Shown piece by piece: positions 4,081 through 5,207 of a stretch of 5,207 nucleotides of DNA. The position numbers and the translations under genes were made by a program. Within the stretch, counting starts at the first letter, position 1; each line of letters opens with the position of its first letter. Under the pieces are notes generated by a model that was not told the origin of the DNA, made no database searches, and worked only from the letters and a program-made list of their open reading frames with translations. This DNA comes from Gracilibacteraceae bacterium (lineage in GTDB: Bacteria; Bacillota; Desulfitobacteriia; Desulfitobacteriales; Syntrophobotulaceae): positions 1-5,207 of the forward strand of contig JAISEW010000187.1 of the NCBI GenBank assembly GCA_031263945.1, written 5' to 3'.

Positions 4081-5207
4081 ATGGAATTGAAAAAAGGCCA
4101 GAAGATCAAGATCGCGGATCTGACGCAGGCGCGCCAATTGGAAATCACCGTCGACGCGCCGATGTCCAAGGGGACGGCCGACGTCGTCTGTTTTGCCGTC
4201 GACGCCCAAAACCGCTTATCGGACGACCGTTATTTTATCTTTTATAATCAGGAAAGCAGCCCGGAGCAGGCGATCAGCGTCCGGTTCCAAGGCGTTCGCG
4301 CTGTTTTCGCCGTTGATCTGGGTCTGATCCCGGCGTTCGTCAGCAAACTGGTTTTTGCCGCCGCCGCCGAAGACGGCGCCGCGGTGCGGGATTTGAGCTC
4401 GGGCCGTCTGACCCTCTCCGCCGGGCAAAGCGAACTGAGCGCTTTCGCCTTTACCGGCTCGGATTTCCTCCAGGAAAAAGCGGTCATCCTCTGTGAATTG
4501 TACCGCAAGGATGATATCTGGCGCCTGTCCGTGGTCGCCAGCGGTTTTAACGGCGGTCTCTCCGCCTTGCTCGCTCATTTTGGCGGCGAGGAAGCCGCGC
4601 CGGCCCCGCGCGCTCCCCGGCCCACCCCCGCGCCTGCGCCGACCCCCGCGCCCAGGCCAACGCCTGTTCCGGCGCCAACCCCCGCGCCCAGGCCCGCTCC
4701 CGCGCCGACTCCTGCTCCCGCTCCTGCGCCGTCCGGACCGATCAATCTGAAAAAGAGCGGCGACTCCCATAAGATCAATTTGTCCAAAAACAGTTCCCGC
4801 CTGCATTTCAATCTGAACTGGAACGCGGGCAAAAAATCCTTTTTTGGCGGCGGCGGCATTGATCTCGACCTGGCGTGCATGTACCGGCTCAAAGGCGGGC
4901 AGCAGGGCGTGATCCAGGCTTTGGGCAACTCGTTCGGCAGCGAGCGGGATCTGCCCTACATCCAGCTGGATCAGGACGACCGCTCCGGCGCCAGTCAGGG
5001 CGGCGAGAACATGTTTTTCCATAAACCGGAACTCGTGGAATTCGCCGTAGTATTCGCTTACATTTATGAAGGCGTCGCCAACTGGCGCAGCACGGACGCC
5101 AGCGTCACGATCAAACAGCAGGGCGCGCCCGACATCCTCATCCATATTGACAACTCCAACAGCCGGGAACGGTTTTGCGTGATCGCCAGCCTGAAAAACG
5201 CGGGCGA
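4081..5207 (+). CDS. terA: TerA-like protein of the TerD/tellurium-resistance stress family, two TerD domains, C-terminus cut by window edge
   Basis: The Ter family are cytoplasmic, often Ca2+-binding proteins linked to tellurite, phage and general stress resistance; their biochemical role is unsettled. 375 codons are visible, near the usual TerA length (about 385 in enterobacteria), so little is missing. Domain 1 (about 1-170) shows the TerD signature: LSDDRYFIFYNQESSP at 47-61, CELYR at 138-142, W147, and ASGFNGGLSALLAHFG from 153. It lacks the acidic DNRTGEGDGDDE-type loop of calcium-binding TerD. Residues 171-220 are an Ala/Pro/Thr/Arg linker. Domain 2 (221 onward) has GIDLDLACMY at 259-268, ALGNSFGS, and LDQDDRSGASQGGENM at 296-311, an acidic loop typical of TerA/TerD metal sites (Asp297, 299, 300, Glu309). 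ATG at 4081 has GGAG with 8 nt spacing. In other genomes such genes head terADE-type operons, so more ter genes may follow beyond the edge. Family certain; TerA rather than another two-domain TerD protein is likely. Confidence 0.92.
   Translation, partial: MELKKGQKIKIADLTQARQLEITVDAPMSKGTADVVCFAVDAQNRLSDDRYFIFYNQESSPEQAISVRFQGVRAVFAVDLGLIPAFVSKLVFAAAAEDGAAVRDLSSGRLTLSAGQSELSAFAFTGSDFLQEKAVILCELYRKDDIWRLSVVASGFNGGLSALLAHFGGEEAAPAPRAPRPTPAPAPTPAPRPTPVPAPTPAPRPAPAPTPAPAPAPSGPINLKKSGDSHKINLSKNSSRLHFNLNWNAGKKSFFGGGGIDLDLACMYRLKGGQQGVIQALGNSFGSERDLPYIQLDQDDRSGASQGGENMFFHKPELVEFAVVFAYIYEGVANWRSTDASVTIKQQGAPDILIHIDNSNSRERFCVIASLKNAG
4642..4694 (+). repeat. 36-bp-spaced direct repeat in the Ala/Pro linker of the TerA-like gene
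   Basis: A 17-nt sequence (ACCCCCGCGCCCAGGCC) occurs at 4642-4658 and again at 4678-4694, encoding the TPAPRP segments of the linker. The surrounding 4597-4740 is a degenerate C-rich array of Pro and Ala codons and may vary in length between strains. Confidence 0.75.

Noticed and set aside
4216..5145. A 309-codon frame on the minus strand
   Set aside because: It is antisense to the TerA-like gene, whose family motifs are unmistakable; the Gly/Arg-rich stretch is the reverse of the Pro/Ala linker.

Overview
The window reads as chromosomal DNA from an anaerobic, fairly GC-rich bacterium, most likely of the Firmicutes/Negativicutes type. This is inferred from a rubrerythrin, a short DtxR/MntR-type regulator, very strong GGAGG ribosome binding sites and Firmicutes-like promoters; no rRNA or marker gene is present to prove it. 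I see no tRNA, rRNA, CRISPR array, transposase or integrase. Most of the window is read leftward (minus strand); a single rightward gene enters at the right.

Layout, right to left on the minus strand. A rubrerythrin gene (3324-3863) has a near-consensus promoter. A DtxR-family metalloregulator (2858-3253) follows after a 70-nt gap filled with an unusual set of TGTGTAAA-like half sites. Next comes a 455-residue protein of unknown function (1402-2769): a small N-terminal domain, a long Pro/Ala/Glu linker with a 54-bp DNA period, and a C-terminal domain. Behind it lie three very small genes: a 21-residue hydrophobic peptide (1311-1376) with a perfect ribosome binding site, a 91-residue two-helix membrane protein (1033-1308) and an overlapping 64-residue protein (863-1057). 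After two hairpins comes a lipid (diacylglycerol-type) kinase that runs off the left edge (1-748).

On the plus strand, a TerA-like gene (4081 to the right edge) is transcribed divergently from rubrerythrin. It encodes two TerD-like domains joined by an Ala/Pro linker and is cut by the window end.

How they may work together: rubrerythrin (peroxide removal), a regulator with iron-type metal ligands and a Ter stress protein form a plausible oxidative/metal stress neighbourhood. A DtxR-box-like sequence overlaps the -35 element of the rubrerythrin promoter, so the regulator may control that gene. The unknown protein plus the tiny membrane proteins look like one tightly packed, uncharacterised operon and are the least explained part of the window.
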